Shown here piece by piece: positions 50,789-60,692 of a stretch of DNA of 64,000 bases. The stretch lies in NCBI RefSeq assembly GCF_000176135.1, contig NZ_ACZN01000013.1:248001-312000 (forward strand), given 5' to 3'. The stretch is from Vibrio coralliilyticus ATCC BAA-450. GTDB taxonomy: Bacteria > Pseudomonadota > Gammaproteobacteria > Enterobacterales > Vibrionaceae. Positions within the stretch are counted from its first letter, which is position 1. Each line of letters starts with the position of its first letter. The translations under genes were made by a program, and so were the position numbers. A model generated the notes under the pieces. That model did not search any database and was not told the DNA's origin. It saw only the letters and a program-made list of their open reading frames with translations.

Positions 50789-51529
50789 ATGACAACGCAC
50801 TTTTTTGAACATCCATTAAATGAGAAAACTCGCATATATCTGCGCGTTGAAGCTTTGCTGAATCAGTTAAGTGTTTCTTCTCAATTTAGTGATGACATGC
50901 AGCACTTGTTGTTCTTTCGTTCCTTGTTTGATCTATTAGAAATCTTCGAACAAATACAGTTAAAAAGTGAACTGGCTAAAGACATTGAAAAACAGCGCTT
51001 AACCTATCGCTCATGGCTTGATGTCGAAGGAGTCGATCAGGACATGCTAAGTAACATCCTGGCTGAAGTCGATAATGTGCACAGCAAGTTGATGGCGGCA
51101 GAACGTTTTGGTCAAAGCCTGAAAGAAGATCGTTTTCTCAGTGCTATACGCCAAAGGTTCAACTTACCCGGCGGATCATGCTGCTTTGACCTACCAGCTC
51201 TGCACCATTGGCTGCACTTACCTGTAGAGCAGAAAACCAGAGACACTAACCTCTGGTTGGATACACTTCAGCCCCTGACAGACGCTCTCAAACTTTGGTT
51301 GCGCCTAACTCGTGAAACAGGCCACTTCCAACCACAAGAAGCCGCAGCTGGTTTCTACCAAAGTGATGCAGAGGATGCCAATATTCTACGCCTCGAAATT
51401 CCAATGCAATACGGTGTGTTCCCTATGATTTCCGGCCATAAAAACCGTTTTGCGATTAAATTTATCAACTTTGCTTCAGGACAAGCTTCCGTTGATAACA
51501 TTCAATTCCGTCTGGCAGTATGTAGCTAA
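50789..51529 (+). CDS. zapD: Cell division protein ZapD
   Basis: 246 residues, all-alpha plus beta, no membrane segment. It starts [19 protein letters not shown], the family N-terminus. It cross-links FtsZ filaments at the midcell ring. It follows coaE by 33 bases and precedes yacG, as in E. coli (yacF-yacG). Confidence 0.93.
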   Translation: MTTHFFEHPLNEKTRIYLRVEALLNQLSVSSQFSDDMQHLLFFRSLFDLLEIFEQIQLKSELAKDIEKQRLTYRSWLDVEGVDQDMLSNILAEVDNVHSKLMAAERFGQSLKEDRFLSAIRQRFNLPGGSCCFDLPALHHWLHLPVEQKTRDTNLWLDTLQPLTDALKLWLRLTRETGHFQPQEAAAGFYQSDAEDANILRLEIPMQYGVFPMISGHKNRFAIKFINFASGQASVDNIQFRLAVCS

Positions 51530-51580
51530 CTGAGATAGCGCTATACTCGACCAGAGTTCAACATTTTCAGAGATAATCCC

Positions 51581-51775
51581 ATGTCCAAAATTACCATCGT
51601 ACCTTGCCCAAAATGCGGTACAGAAGTCGAGTGGGGAGAACAAAGCCCTTACCGTCCATTCTGCAGTAAACAATGCCAAATGATCGACTTTGGTGAATGG
51701 GCCGATGAAGAGAACAGTATTCCAGGCGCACCGGATATGTCAGATTCTGATGGATGGTCTGAGGAGCAATATTAA
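51581..51775 (+). CDS. yacG: DNA gyrase inhibitor YacG
   Basis: 64 residues, a zinc-ribbon protein with cysteines in CPKCG and FCSKQC, then [14 protein letters not shown]. It binds GyrB and inhibits gyrase in E. coli. Acidic C-terminus. It lies at the end of the pilA-yacG string and is followed by its own terminator. Confidence 0.93.
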   Translation: MSKITIVPCPKCGTEVEWGEQSPYRPFCSKQCQMIDFGEWADEENSIPGAPDMSDSDGWSEEQY

Positions 51776-51803
51776 CTGAGGCGTGTCATTTACTCAGGCA
51801 TAG

Positions 51804-51829
51804 AGGGCTGGTGTGAGAACATCAGCTCT
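51804..51829 (+). terminator. yacG terminator
   Basis: On the plus strand AGGGCTGGTGT (51804-51814) pairs fully, with two G-U pairs, to ACATCAGCTCT (51819-51829); TTT follows. The remaining gap to 51990 shows no gene. Confidence 0.75.
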
Positions 51830-51992
51830 TTTATTATCTAACCGTAACGCTCAGGTTGTTTTATAAAGCTACTTTTGTTTTAGCTAAGGACGTAGATATT
51901 TTCCTTTCTAACCTAGAAAGAGCGATTGAGTTTGGCAGTACATGAGCACCAATAACAAGGGTAGATAGGAAGTTATATACAACGAATAAAAA

Positions 51993-52015
51993 AGCGGAGG
52001 CCTAAGGCCTCCGCT
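51993..52015 (-). terminator. rplS terminator
   Basis: Stem AGCGGAGGCC (51993-52002) / GGCCTCCGCT (52006-52015), 3-base loop, T-run on the minus strand. Confidence 0.92.
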
Positions 52016-52042
52016 AATACTATGAGAACGCTAGTTATAGCA

Positions 52043-52396
52043 TTACTTCTTAGCAAGCTTCTCTTTAATACGAGCTGACTTACCAGAACGCTCACGTAGG
52101 TAGTACAGTTTGGCACGACGTACTGCACCGCGGCGTTTAACTTCAATGCTATCAACCATTGGAGAGTGAGTTTGGAACGTACGCTCTACACCTTCACCGT
52201 TAGAAATCTTACGTACAGTGAATGCAGAATGTAGACCACGGTTACGAACACCGATTACAACGCCTTCAAAGGCCTGTAGACGCTCACGGTCACCTTCTTT
52301 TACCTTAACTTGAACAACAACTGTGTCACCAGGTGCAAAGTTAGGTAGGTCTTTTTTCATTTGCTCTTCTTCAAGAGCCTTGATGATGTTACTCAT
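52043..52396 (-). CDS. rplS: 50S ribosomal protein L19
   Basis: 117 residues from ATG 52396 ([20 protein letters not shown]), preceded by AGGAATATTGAAA. Typical L19 segments [21 protein letters not shown] and [16 protein letters not shown] are present; the C-terminus is lysine/arginine rich. Located at the 30S-50S interface. Last gene of rpsP-rimM-trmD-rplS. Confidence 0.97.
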   Translation of the reverse strand: MSNIIKALEEEQMKKDLPNFAPGDTVVVQVKVKEGDRERLQAFEGVVIGVRNRGLHSAFTVRKISNGEGVERTFQTHSPMVDSIEVKRRGAVRRAKLYYLRERSGKSARIKEKLAKK

Positions 52397-52437
52397 TTTC
52401 AATATTCCTAGAATAAACTGATACTAAATTTAATAGG

Positions 52438-53181
52438 TTACTTCGCGTTATGTTCTTTAATGAACTCAGCGAGTAATAATTCCTGTTCGTCAGTCAGAGC
52501 TAGGTTTTCCAGGAGCTCTGGTCTTCTTATCCAGGTACGGCCTAACGACTGCTTGAGTCGCCAGCGACGAATGTCCTTATGGTTACCGGATTTCAGTACT
52601 GTAGGTACCTCTTCTCCATCTAACACTTCCGGACGCGTATAGTGCGGACAGTCCAATAAACCATTGGCAAAAGAATCTTCTTCTGCTGACGCAAAATCTC
52701 CCAGTACTCCCGGTATAAACCGAGATACCGAGTCGATTAGCGTCATGGCTGGAATCTCTCCACCCGTCATCACGAAATCTCCGATTGACCATTCTTCGTC
52801 AACCTCAGATTGGATGATACGCTCATCTACCCCTTCGTAGCGGCCGCAAATCAGAAGTAAATTCTCATTTGTTGCCAGCTCTTCCACCCCTTGCTGATCG
52901 AGTTTACGACCTTGAGGTGATAGGTAAATAACTTTCGTCTTACCCGGTGAGGCTTGTTTAGCGGTATGGATAGCGTCACGCAAAGGCTGAACCATCATAA
53001 GCATACCTGGGCCACCACCGTAAGGTCTGTCATCGACAGTTCGATGCTTGTCGTGAGTGAAATCACGAGGATTCCAAGTCTCAATCGACAAGAGACCTTT
53101 CTTAACCGCTTGACCTGTTACCCCAAAATCAGTAACAGAACGGAACATTTCAGGAAATAGGCTAATTACGCCAACCCACAT
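52438..53181 (-). CDS. trmD: tRNA (guanine-N1)-methyltransferase
   Basis: 247 residues. The SPOUT knot has the AdoMet segments [13 protein letters not shown] and [12 protein letters not shown], with catalytic DYxxY-like YPHYTRPEV. It makes m1G37 in tRNAs and prevents frameshifting. Third gene of the ribosomal operon. Confidence 0.97.
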   Translation of the reverse strand: MWVGVISLFPEMFRSVTDFGVTGQAVKKGLLSIETWNPRDFTHDKHRTVDDRPYGGGPGMLMMVQPLRDAIHTAKQASPGKTKVIYLSPQGRKLDQQGVEELATNENLLLICGRYEGVDERIIQSEVDEEWSIGDFVMTGGEIPAMTLIDSVSRFIPGVLGDFASAEEDSFANGLLDCPHYTRPEVLDGEEVPTVLKSGNHKDIRRWRLKQSLGRTWIRRPELLENLALTDEQELLLAEFIKEHNAK

Positions 53182-53208
53182 GTTTATCTCGCTCTGGTAA
53201 TTTGGAGT

Positions 53209-53757
53209 TTAGAATCCAGGATCCCAGTCAACTTCGATCCGTTGAGCTTCACGATCAATCAACTTGATCACTTGCTCTTCAAGGAACGGAATTAATCGTT
53301 CCTTTTGCCCAAAAGCATCTTTCAAATTTGCTTTAACCACCAAAACATCGTTGGAACCCGTTTCAAGCATGTCAGAGACAGTGCCTAAGTCATAACCTTT
53401 ATCAGTTACAACCTGCATTCCAATCAAATCACGCCAGTAGAACTCATCTTCTGGCAATTCTGGCAGTACCGCAGGGTCAATTGCGATTTCAAAGTTAGTC
53501 AGTAATTGCGCTTCTTCACGCACGTCCAGACCTTCCAGCTTTACCACCAAACCTTTGTTATGGCGCTTCCAGCTTTCTACTTTTCGCTCAACCCACTCAC
53601 CTTTCTGGTTAATAAACCAAGGTGCGTAATCAAATATGCTTTCGGTATTGTCTGTGTAGGAAAAAACTTTAAGCCAACCACGAATGCCGTAAGTAGCACC
53701 AAACTTACCTACAACAATTTTCTCGCTGCTCATTGTTTCTTTACCTTTCATCGACAT
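53209..53757 (-). CDS. rimM: Ribosome maturation factor RimM
   Basis: 182 residues. N-terminal beta-barrel begins [24 protein letters not shown]-terminal PRC-barrel ends with [33 protein letters not shown] tail (the WDPGF ending is diagnostic). It binds S19 and assists 30S head assembly. The start codon is uncertain: the ATG at 53757 matches the Vibrio N-terminus [10 protein letters not shown] as I recall it, but one at 53733 is also possible. Confidence 0.95.
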   Translation of the reverse strand: MSMKGKETMSSEKIVVGKFGATYGIRGWLKVFSYTDNTESIFDYAPWFINQKGEWVERKVESWKRHNKGLVVKLEGLDVREEAQLLTNFEIAIDPAVLPELPEDEFYWRDLIGMQVVTDKGYDLGTVSDMLETGSNDVLVVKANLKDAFGQKERLIPFLEEQVIKLIDREAQRIEVDWDPGF

Positions 53758-53786
53758 AAGCTAATTACTACTTCTTAAATTAAGAA

Positions 53787-54035
53787 TTAAGCCGCTTTTT
53801 GAGCGTCTTTAACTAGCTTAGCTACGCGGTCAGATAGAGATGCGCCTTGACCAACCCAGTGGTTAACGCGGTCTAGGTCTAGACGTAGACCTTCTTCTTG
53901 ACCTTTAGCAGTTGGGTTGAAGAAACCAACTTTCTCAATGAAACGGCCAGTTGCAGCGTTGCGGCTGTCCGCTACTACGATTTGATAAAATGGACGCTTC
54001 TTAGCGCCGTGACGTGCCAAACGAATGGTTACCAT
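53787..54035 (-). CDS. rpsP: 30S ribosomal protein S16
   Basis: 82 residues, beginning [20 protein letters not shown], the S16 signature. First gene of the rpsP-rimM-trmD-rplS operon. A long leader hairpin lies 34-69 bases upstream. Confidence 0.97.
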   Translation of the reverse strand: MVTIRLARHGAKKRPFYQIVVADSRNAATGRFIEKVGFFNPTAKGQEEGLRLDLDRVNHWVGQGASLSDRVAKLVKDAQKAA

Positions 54036-54068
54036 GTCGTCCTCTTTGCTTTCTCAAAAATAAAATTA

Positions 54069-54104
54069 ACCCCAGGAACCGCTTAATGAAAAACAGTTTG
54101 GGGT
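54069..54104 (-). promoter_or_regulatory. Leader hairpin of the rpsP operon
   Basis: On the minus-strand RNA ACCCCAAACTG pairs with CGGTT-CC-TGGGGT as an 11-bp stem with a 2-base bulge and one U-G pair; that pair would be a C-A mismatch on the other strand, which favours the minus-strand RNA. Role unknown. Confidence 0.45.
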
Positions 54105-54120
54105 CTCGTGCCAAAATAAA

Positions 54121-54149
54121 GCTCCGGAATTTTACTCTTATTCCGGAGC
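54121..54149 (-). terminator. ffh terminator
   Basis: Stem GCTCCGGAAT (54121-54130) / ATTCCGGAGC (54140-54149) with TTTATTTT following on the minus strand, between ffh and rpsP. Confidence 0.85.
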
Positions 54150-54243
54150 AATGCAAGGTCTTTAGCTACTTTTTCACCAACATAAAACGAAACTTAAGTT
54201 TGTGACCGAGCTAACACCTTGAAATTTTTATTGCGGATGCGAA

Positions 54244-55635
54244 TTAGCGACCAAATGGGTTAAAACCGCCACCACCACCCATGCCGCCCATACCACCCAT
54301 CATGCCTTGCATGTTGCGCATCATGCCTTTCATGCCACCCTTCTGCATTTTCTTCATCATTTTTTGCATCTGAGTGAACTGTTTTAATAGGCGGTTGACG
54401 TCTTGAACCTGAGTACCAGAGCCCGCAGCAATACGCTTCTTACGTGATCCCTTGATCAATTCAGGACGCTGGCGCTCTTTCATGGTCATAGAGTTGATGA
54501 TGGCTTCCATTTGCTTAAACATCTTATCGTCAACTTTGTCTTTGACGTTATCTGGTAAGTTGTTCATGCCCGGTAGCTTATCCATCATGCCCATCATGCC
54601 GCCCATGTTCTGCATCTGACCAAGTTGTTCACGGAAGTCTTCAAGGTCGAAGCCTTTCTTCTCTTTAAACTTCTTAGCCAGCTTCTCTGCTTTCTCAGTA
54701 TCAACATTACGTTGTAGATCTTCGATAAGCGACAGTACGTCACCCATACCAAGAATACGTGAAGCAACACGATCAGGGTGGAATGGTTCTAGTGCATCGG
54801 TTTTCTCACCGACACCCAAGAATTTAATTGGTTTACCTGTGATATGACGAACCGAAAGTGCCGCACCACCACGCGCATCACCATCGACCTTGGTTAGAAT
54901 CACACCCGTCAGTGGTAACGCATCGCCAAACGCTTTCGCTGTGTTTGCGGCATCCTGACCAGTCATTGCATCGACAACAAACAGAGTTTCAACAGGATCA
55001 ATTGCAGAGTGAAGCTCTTGGATCTCCCCCATCATCTGCTCATCGATCGCTAGGCGACCTGCAGTATCGACAAGAAGAACGTCATAGAATTTCTTCTTCG
55101 CATGGTCTATCGCGGCATTAGCAATATCAATCGGCTTTTGATCAGGCGAAGATGGGAAGAAATCGACACCAATGTCTGAAGCCAGCGTTTCTAGCTGTTT
55201 GATCGCCGCTGGGCGATAAACGTCCGCAGAAACAACCAAGACTTTCTTCTTGTCTCTCTCTTTTAACAACTTAGAAAGCTTACCAACCGAGGTGGTTTTA
55301 CCTGCACCTTGCAAACCTGCCATTAGGATCACAGCTGGCGGCTGTGCAGCAAGGTTTAGAGCCTCATTGGACTCACCCATCACGGCTTCAAGTTCAGATT
55401 GAACAATCTTAATGAACTCTTGGCCAGGGGTTAGAGACTTAGAAACCTCTACGCCCACGGCGCCTTCTTTTACGCGTTTGACAAAATCACGTACAACCGG
55501 AAGAGCGACGTCGGCTTCAAGCAGCGCCATGCGCACTTCACGCAAAGTGTCTTTTATATTGTCTTCGGTCAAACGACCTTTACCGCTGATATTCTTCAGC
55601 GTTTTGGATAATCGATCCGTTAAATTCTCAAACAT
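54244..55635 (-). CDS. ffh: Signal recognition particle protein Ffh
   Basis: 463 residues. NG domain with P-loop GLQGAGKTT, DTAGR, TKVDGDARGG; methionine-rich M domain (about 325-430) with the RNA-binding segment SRKKRIAAGSGTQVQDVNRLL; glycine-rich end. It binds 4.5S RNA and signal peptides and delivers them to FtsY. The start is the ATG at 55635 (MFENLTDRLSKTLKNI); an in-frame upstream start at 55662 is a poor candidate. An unusual nested dyad lies in its leader. Confidence 0.96.
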   Translation of the reverse strand: MFENLTDRLSKTLKNISGKGRLTEDNIKDTLREVRMALLEADVALPVVRDFVKRVKEGAVGVEVSKSLTPGQEFIKIVQSELEAVMGESNEALNLAAQPPAVILMAGLQGAGKTTSVGKLSKLLKERDKKKVLVVSADVYRPAAIKQLETLASDIGVDFFPSSPDQKPIDIANAAIDHAKKKFYDVLLVDTAGRLAIDEQMMGEIQELHSAIDPVETLFVVDAMTGQDAANTAKAFGDALPLTGVILTKVDGDARGGAALSVRHITGKPIKFLGVGEKTDALEPFHPDRVASRILGMGDVLSLIEDLQRNVDTEKAEKLAKKFKEKKGFDLEDFREQLGQMQNMGGMMGMMDKLPGMNNLPDNVKDKVDDKMFKQMEAIINSMTMKERQRPELIKGSRKKRIAAGSGTQVQDVNRLLKQFTQMQKMMKKMQKGGMKGMMRNMQGMMGGMGGMGGGGGFNPFGR

Positions 55636-55657
55636 CTTAGTCTCTTTACCTGAGCGA

Positions 55658-55700
55658 CTCACAGTGTAGTCGCCCTAAAATGGCGACAAATTACTGTGAG
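55658..55700. promoter_or_regulatory. Nested dyad upstream of ffh
   Basis: Outer CTCACAGT (55658-55665) / ACTGTGAG (55693-55700), inner GTCGCC (55669-55674) / GGCGAC (55682-55687), loop CTAAAAT. It is 23-65 bases upstream of the ffh start and could be a leader hairpin or operator. Confidence 0.45.
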
Positions 55701-55840
55701 TATACCTTAGCCAGTCCTTGCTTTGCACTGCCGTGATAACATTTGATCTCTCCCGTGACACAAATCAGGGAGATAAGTCATAGCCCAAGCTGTTGATGCA
55801 AGGTATAATTTATTAAAAATCCACCAGATCTTAGAAAAGA

Positions 55841-56635
55841 ATGGACAACTTAATCGCCGTTGCTGCTGCAATACTCTATTTCTTAGCAATAGCAACCATA
55901 GTACCGGGGCTTGTACATCAAACAGGGATCCGAGCCAAAACTGTCTTGATCAGTGCTTTCTTAGCGCTCGCTTTTCATGCCTGGTTATTAAGTGATTTGA
56001 TTATTGAAGGATCAGGGCAGAATTTGAGTATCCTCAATGTCGCTTCCTTGATCAGTTTTATTATTTCTCTGGTTTTAAGTCTGGCGATGCTGAGAACACG
56101 CCTATGGTTTCTTTTGCCCGTAGTATATAGCTTTGCAGCAATAAACTTATCTGCAGCCGCTTTCTTACCCAGTACGTTTATTACTCATTTAGAGCAAGAT
56201 CCAAAACTGCTGATCCACATTTCTCTGGCGCTTTTCTCATACTCAACGCTCACCATTGGTGCTCTTTATGCTCTGCAACTAGCTTGGTTAGATCACAAAC
56301 TAAAAACCAAAAAAGCCTTAGTGATTAACCCGAACCTACCACCATTGCTGATGGTCGAGCGACAGCTCTTTAAGATCATCTTGGTTGGTAACCTGCTGCT
56401 AACCGGCACCCTGCTCACTGGCTTTATTTTTGTGCAAGATATGTTTGCTCAAGGAAAAGCGCACAAAGGCATCTTGTCCTTTATTGCTTGGGTGGTCTAC
56501 TCCATTCTGCTCTGGGGTCACTATCAGAAAGGATGGCGGGGTCGAAAAGTGACTTGGTTTGCCGTTGCCGGAGCGACTTTGCTGACACTGGCTTATTTTG
56601 GCAGCCGCTTTGTTCGCGAGATCATTCTTAACTAA
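55841..56635 (+). CDS. ypjD: Inner-membrane protein of the CcsA/YpjD cytochrome-assembly family
   Basis: 264 residues, about eight membrane segments, with the family end AWVVYSILLWGHYQKGWRGRKVTWFAVAGA. Related to CcsA heme-handling proteins, but its own role is unproven. It lies between ffh (divergent) and corB (same strand), the same neighbours as in E. coli (ffh-ypjD-yfjD). Confidence 0.88.
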   Translation: MDNLIAVAAAILYFLAIATIVPGLVHQTGIRAKTVLISAFLALAFHAWLLSDLIIEGSGQNLSILNVASLISFIISLVLSLAMLRTRLWFLLPVVYSFAAINLSAAAFLPSTFITHLEQDPKLLIHISLALFSYSTLTIGALYALQLAWLDHKLKTKKALVINPNLPPLLMVERQLFKIILVGNLLLTGTLLTGFIFVQDMFAQGKAHKGILSFIAWVVYSILLWGHYQKGWRGRKVTWFAVAGATLLTLAYFGSRFVREIILN

Positions 56636-56757
56636 TTGATATTCAAAGGTGCATAGACTGCACCTTTCTTTTACAATACTTCGCCCGATACCTGAGATTG
56701 ACTTAGCGCTTTTGTTAGGTCATAAATTAATCAAACATCAAAAGGAAAAGATAAGTT

Positions 56758-58032
56758 TTGGACGACATATCAACGGGTCTCTTGTTTGCGCTACTCGCGT
56801 GTCTGATTGTTATTTCAGGATATTTCTCAGGTTCAGAAACCGGCATGATGGCTCTGAATCGCTACCGTCTCAAACACCTTGCGAATAATGGGCATAAAGG
56901 CGCTAAACGCGTCGAAAAGCTATTGGATCGCCCAGATCGTTTGATTGGTTTGATTTTAATTGGTAATAACCTCGTCAATATTCTCGCCTCAGCAATCGCG
57001 ACTATTCTTGGAATGCGCTTATACGGTGACATCGGAGTTGCCATTGCAACGGGTGCGTTAACTATGGTGATCCTCGTTTTCGCAGAAGTAACACCAAAAA
57101 CGCTCGCAGCACTCTACCCCGAACGTGTTTCCTACGCGAGCAGTATCCTTCTCAGCATCTTGATGAAGTTACTGTCACCACTAGTGATGCTGGTTAACTT
57201 CATTACTAATGGTTTTATACGCTTGCTTGGTATTCGGGCTAATCACGGCGGTGATGATCATCTAAGCTCAGAAGAACTGCGTACTGTCGTTAACGAAGCA
57301 GGAAGCCTGATCCCAAGACGCCACCAAGATATGTTGATTTCCATCCTCGATCTAGAGCATGTCACTGTTAATGACATCATGGTGCCTAGAAACGAAATCA
57401 CAGGCATCGATATTAATGATGACTGGAAATCTATTGTTCGCCAGCTGACCCATTCTCCTCATGGTCGCGTCGTGCTATACCGCGACCAGATTGACGAAGT
57501 CGTCGGTATGCTGCGCTTGCGTGAGTCTTACCGCCTGATGCTGGAAAAAAACGAATTTAACAAAGAGACTCTGCTCAGAGCCGCAGACGAAGTTTACTTT
57601 ATTCCTGAAGGCACTCCGCTCAATATTCAGCTGTTGAAGTTTCAGCGAAATAAAGAACGTATCGGACTTATCGTCAACGAATACGGTGACATCATTGGCT
57701 TGATTACACTAGAAGATATTCTGGAAGAAATTGTTGGCGAGTTCACCACTTCGATTGCACCAAGTCTGTCTGAAGAAATCACCCCACAGGGTGATGGCAG
57801 CTTCTTAATTGAAGGCAGTGCGAATATTCGCGATATCAACAAAGGGTTAATGTGGAAGCTACCAACTGACGGCCCTCGTACATTGAATGGTTTGATCCTT
57901 GAGCATTTAGAGGACATTCCTGAAAGCCACCTGAGCGTTCAAGTGTCGGGTCACCCAATGGAAATCGTCGAGTTAGAAGAGAACCGTATTAAGCTGGTAA
58001 AAGTGTTTCCAAGTAACGCTAAAGAAAGTTAA
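56758..58032 (+). CDS. corB: CorB/CNNM-type DUF21-CBS membrane protein
   Basis: 424 residues. DUF21 membrane domain (about 1-185) with SGSETGMMALNRYR, a CBS pair (about 200-325, with DIMVPRNEI, EYGDIIGLITLEDILEEIVGE) and a C-terminal CorC_HlyC domain. Family members are linked to Mg2+ homeostasis and efflux. Start is TTG at 56758, with AAAGGAAAAG upstream and no nearby ATG; the start is therefore non-canonical. It is convergent with rpoS. Confidence 0.9.
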   Translation: MDDISTGLLFALLACLIVISGYFSGSETGMMALNRYRLKHLANNGHKGAKRVEKLLDRPDRLIGLILIGNNLVNILASAIATILGMRLYGDIGVAIATGALTMVILVFAEVTPKTLAALYPERVSYASSILLSILMKLLSPLVMLVNFITNGFIRLLGIRANHGGDDHLSSEELRTVVNEAGSLIPRRHQDMLISILDLEHVTVNDIMVPRNEITGIDINDDWKSIVRQLTHSPHGRVVLYRDQIDEVVGMLRLRESYRLMLEKNEFNKETLLRAADEVYFIPEGTPLNIQLLKFQRNKERIGLIVNEYGDIIGLITLEDILEEIVGEFTTSIAPSLSEEITPQGDGSFLIEGSANIRDINKGLMWKLPTDGPRTLNGLILEHLEDIPESHLSVQVSGHPMEIVELEENRIKLVKVFPSNAKES

Positions 58033-58055
58033 TAAATAGCAGAGCGAAAAATAAT

Positions 58056-58080
58056 AAAGCCTTGGCAATGCCAAGGCTTT
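58056..58080. terminator. Bidirectional terminator between corB and rpoS
   Basis: Stem AAAGCCTTGGC (58056-58066) / GCCAAGGCTTT (58070-58080), 3-base loop, between convergent genes. Confidence 0.92.
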
Positions 58081-58099
58081 TTCTTTACTTAAGAAGCAT

Positions 58100-59083
58100 T
58101 TATTCTTCGTTCATGCTGAACAGGCTTTCCATGTTCAGACCTTGTTTGATCAGGATCTCTCTTAAACGACGTAGGCCTTCAACCTGAATCTGACGAACAC
58201 GTTCACGAGTTAGGTTAATTTCACGTCCTACTTCTTCCAGTGTTGACGGCTCGTAGCCCAATAATCCAAAACGACGTGCTAAGACTTCTTTCTGCTTAGG
58301 ATTCAGTTCATCCAACCAATGGATCAATGAAGATTTGATATCATCGTCTTGTGTGGACACTTCAGGATCAGAGTTGTTCACATCAGGAATAATATCTAGC
58401 AGTGCTTTTTCACCATCACCACCGATAGGGGTGTCTACAGAACTAATTCGTTCGTTGAGGCGTAGCATCTTGCTGACATCGTCGACTGGCTTGTCGAGTT
58501 GTGTAGCAATCTCTTCTGCTGTTGGTTCATGGTCCAGCTTCTGTGATAACTCACGAGCAGTACGCAGATAGATGTTCAGTTCTTTGACCACATGAATAGG
58601 CAAACGTATGGTGCGAGTTTGATTCATCAAAGCACGTTCAATCGTTTGACGGATCCACCATGTAGCATAGGTCGAGAACCGGAATCCTCTCTCTGGGTCA
58701 AACTTTTCAACCGCGCGAATCAAGCCTAAGTTGCCTTCTTCAATCAGATCAAGCAGAGCAAGCCCACGGTTGCTGTATCGACGGGAAATTTTCACCACTA
58801 AGCGAAGATTACTTTCAATCATTCGTTTACGCGCAGCTTCATCACCTCTTAGGGCACGGCGAGCGTACAAAACTTCTTCTTCTGCGGTGAGTAGTGGAGA
58901 GAAACCAATTTCTCCCAAGTAAAGTTGAGTGGCATCCAAGCTTTTTGTGGAAGCGTCAAACTCCTCTTTGGCGTCCTCTGCTTGGGTGCGGTTGGCGGTA
59001 GTAAGCCCGTTTGCCTGAATCGATTCCATTGTTGGTTCAAGCTCGAACTCTTCGACTTTCGTTGCTGTATTGCTGATACTCAT
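58100..59083 (-). CDS. rpoS: Stationary-phase sigma factor RpoS
   Basis: 327 residues. Regions 1.2 ([21 protein letters not shown]), 2 ([44 protein letters not shown] region), 3 and 4 ([19 protein letters not shown]) are intact. It directs general stress and stationary-phase transcription. Downstream of nlpD, whose coding region usually contains an rpoS promoter in enteric bacteria. It is convergent with corB rather than the mutS neighbour I expect. Confidence 0.97.
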   Translation of the reverse strand: MSISNTATKVEEFELEPTMESIQANGLTTANRTQAEDAKEEFDASTKSLDATQLYLGEIGFSPLLTAEEEVLYARRALRGDEAARKRMIESNLRLVVKISRRYSNRGLALLDLIEEGNLGLIRAVEKFDPERGFRFSTYATWWIRQTIERALMNQTRTIRLPIHVVKELNIYLRTARELSQKLDHEPTAEEIATQLDKPVDDVSKMLRLNERISSVDTPIGGDGEKALLDIIPDVNNSDPEVSTQDDDIKSSLIHWLDELNPKQKEVLARRFGLLGYEPSTLEEVGREINLTRERVRQIQVEGLRRLREILIKQGLNMESLFSMNEE

Positions 59084-59149
59084 AGCGCCTCCCCCTGGCG
59101 AGCTAGCAAGACATTACTACTTCTAATGTCGCTATTTACCTATTAAGTA

Positions 59150-60061
59150 TTAGGGTAAGTAGCGTTTTGGATTCACTGACTTACCTTGATAGCGAATTTC
59201 AAAGTGTAGACGAACACTGTTGGTTCCAGAACTGCCCATTGTTGCGATTTTCTGGCCTGCTTTTACACTTTGTCCTTCGTGTACGAGCAACCGTTCATTA
59301 TGCGCATAAGCACTGAGGTAGTTATCGTTATGTTTGATAATCACGAGATTACCATAACCGCGCAGCGCGTTACCCGAATAAACAACGGTGCCATTAGCTG
59401 TAGACGTTATCGGCTGACCTCGCTGTCCTGCAATGTCGATGCCTTTATTCCCTTGGTCTCCAGCTGAGAAGTTTTTGATTACCCTCCCTTTGGTTGGCCA
59501 TAACCATTTAGAGATTTTCTCATTCTTTGGTTTAGAGCTACTGACCGATTTGTTAACGTTTTGTTTACTTTTAGAACCAACATACTCCTTTGATTTTGAT
59601 TGATCAACCTTCTTAACTGGATCTTTTTTAACCACTTTTTGTTTGCTTTGCGTGCCTTTAGAGCTAACCGCTTGATTCGAGTTTTTACTCGATTTTATAG
59701 ATGATGTTGATACCGCTGCGACAACAACAGGTGCAGATACCGCACCAGCGCCTGTACCACCGTACGCTGGCGGGTTATAGGCAGGTTGCCAAAGTTTTAG
59801 TTTTTGACCAGGAAAGATGGTGTATGGCGCCGTTAAGCCATTGTAACGAATGATATCTTTTACATCTTTATCTGTGACGTACGCAATAAAGTAAAGCGTA
59901 TCACCTTTCTTGACCTGATAGTAACTGCCTCGGTAGCTACCACGTGAGATAGAACTGTAGTCTTTGTTGAGACCTGAAACTGGCGCAGGGGAATGAGCAG
60001 CACATCCAATCAGTATGCTACTTAAAGCCACAACAGGAATAAACTTAGACCAACACTTCAT
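59150..60061 (-). CDS. nlpD: Lipoprotein NlpD, murein hydrolase activator (LysM + M23)
   Basis: 303 residues. Lipobox SILIGC with Cys20 acylated; LysM at about 47-93 (YYQVKKGDTLYFIAYV); Lys/Ser/Gln-rich linker (about 115-190); M23 domain (about 200-300). The M23 metal motifs are degenerate (NKGIDIAG, and LHFEIRY), so it should activate AmiC rather than cut peptidoglycan. Position between pcm and rpoS is the conserved surE-pcm-nlpD-rpoS order. Confidence 0.95.
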   Translation of the reverse strand: MKCWSKFIPVVALSSILIGCAAHSPAPVSGLNKDYSSISRGSYRGSYYQVKKGDTLYFIAYVTDKDVKDIIRYNGLTAPYTIFPGQKLKLWQPAYNPPAYGGTGAGAVSAPVVVAAVSTSSIKSSKNSNQAVSSKGTQSKQKVVKKDPVKKVDQSKSKEYVGSKSKQNVNKSVSSSKPKNEKISKWLWPTKGRVIKNFSAGDQGNKGIDIAGQRGQPITSTANGTVVYSGNALRGYGNLVIIKHNDNYLSAYAHNERLLVHEGQSVKAGQKIATMGSSGTNSVRLHFEIRYQGKSVNPKRYLP

Positions 60062-60063
60062 AG

Positions 60064-60690
60064 TTAAGCAAGTTCACCAGCAATCAGGGGAACAAAACGT
60101 ACATCTTCGATAATTTGAGATAAAAACTCATCGCCCTGACGGGTAATTTTCAGTAACTGCTGGACACCTTCACCGACCGGAATCACCAGAATGCCTCCTT
60201 CCGAGAGTTGCTCAAGCAGTACAGGAGGCACGGAAGCTGCCGCTGCGGTGACAATAATTGCGTCAAATGGTCCTTTCACGGCCCAGCCTTGCCAACCATC
60301 TCCATGCTTCGTCGATACATTATAAATATCCAGTTGCTTAAGGCGACGCTTTGCCTCCCACTGGAGAGACTTGATGCGCTCTATCGAATAAACATGATCC
60401 ACCAACTGAGCTAGTACAGCCGTCTGATAACCAGAGCCGGTCCCCACTTCTAAGACTTTGCTTGTCGAGCGAAGTTCAAGCATTTCGGTCATCTTAGCAA
60501 CAATATAGGGCTGAGATATGGTCTGCCCCTGACCGATGGGTAATGCGTTGTTGTCATACGCTTGATGTACCATCGCCTGAGAAACAAACCGTTCTCGCGG
60601 CAAAGCATAAATTGCGTTGATCACGTTTTGATCCTGAATGCCGCTGGCGACCAGAAAGTCGATCAATCTATCGGCATGTGGATTCATCAT
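60064..60690 (-). CDS. pcm: Protein-L-isoaspartate O-methyltransferase
   Basis: 208 residues. AdoMet motif [16 protein letters not shown] and post-[15 protein letters not shown] region. It starts repair of isoaspartyl damage. Two bases from surE, three from nlpD; one polycistronic unit. Confidence 0.96.
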   Translation of the reverse strand: MMNPHADRLIDFLVASGIQDQNVINAIYALPRERFVSQAMVHQAYDNNALPIGQGQTISQPYIVAKMTEMLELRSTSKVLEVGTGSGYQTAVLAQLVDHVYSIERIKSLQWEAKRRLKQLDIYNVSTKHGDGWQGWAVKGPFDAIIVTAAAASVPPVLLEQLSEGGILVIPVGEGVQQLLKITRQGDEFLSQIIEDVRFVPLIAGELA

Positions 60691-60692
60691 TC

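Noticed and set aside
51830..51990. Possible extra gene between yacG and rplS (mutT occurs nearby in some vibrios)
   Set aside because: No frame of useful length or homology; only terminators on each side.
54104..54122. TTGGCACG sequence upstream of rpsP as a sigma-54 promoter
   Set aside because: The -12 GC is not at the required 10-base distance, and ribosomal operons are not sigma-54 targets.
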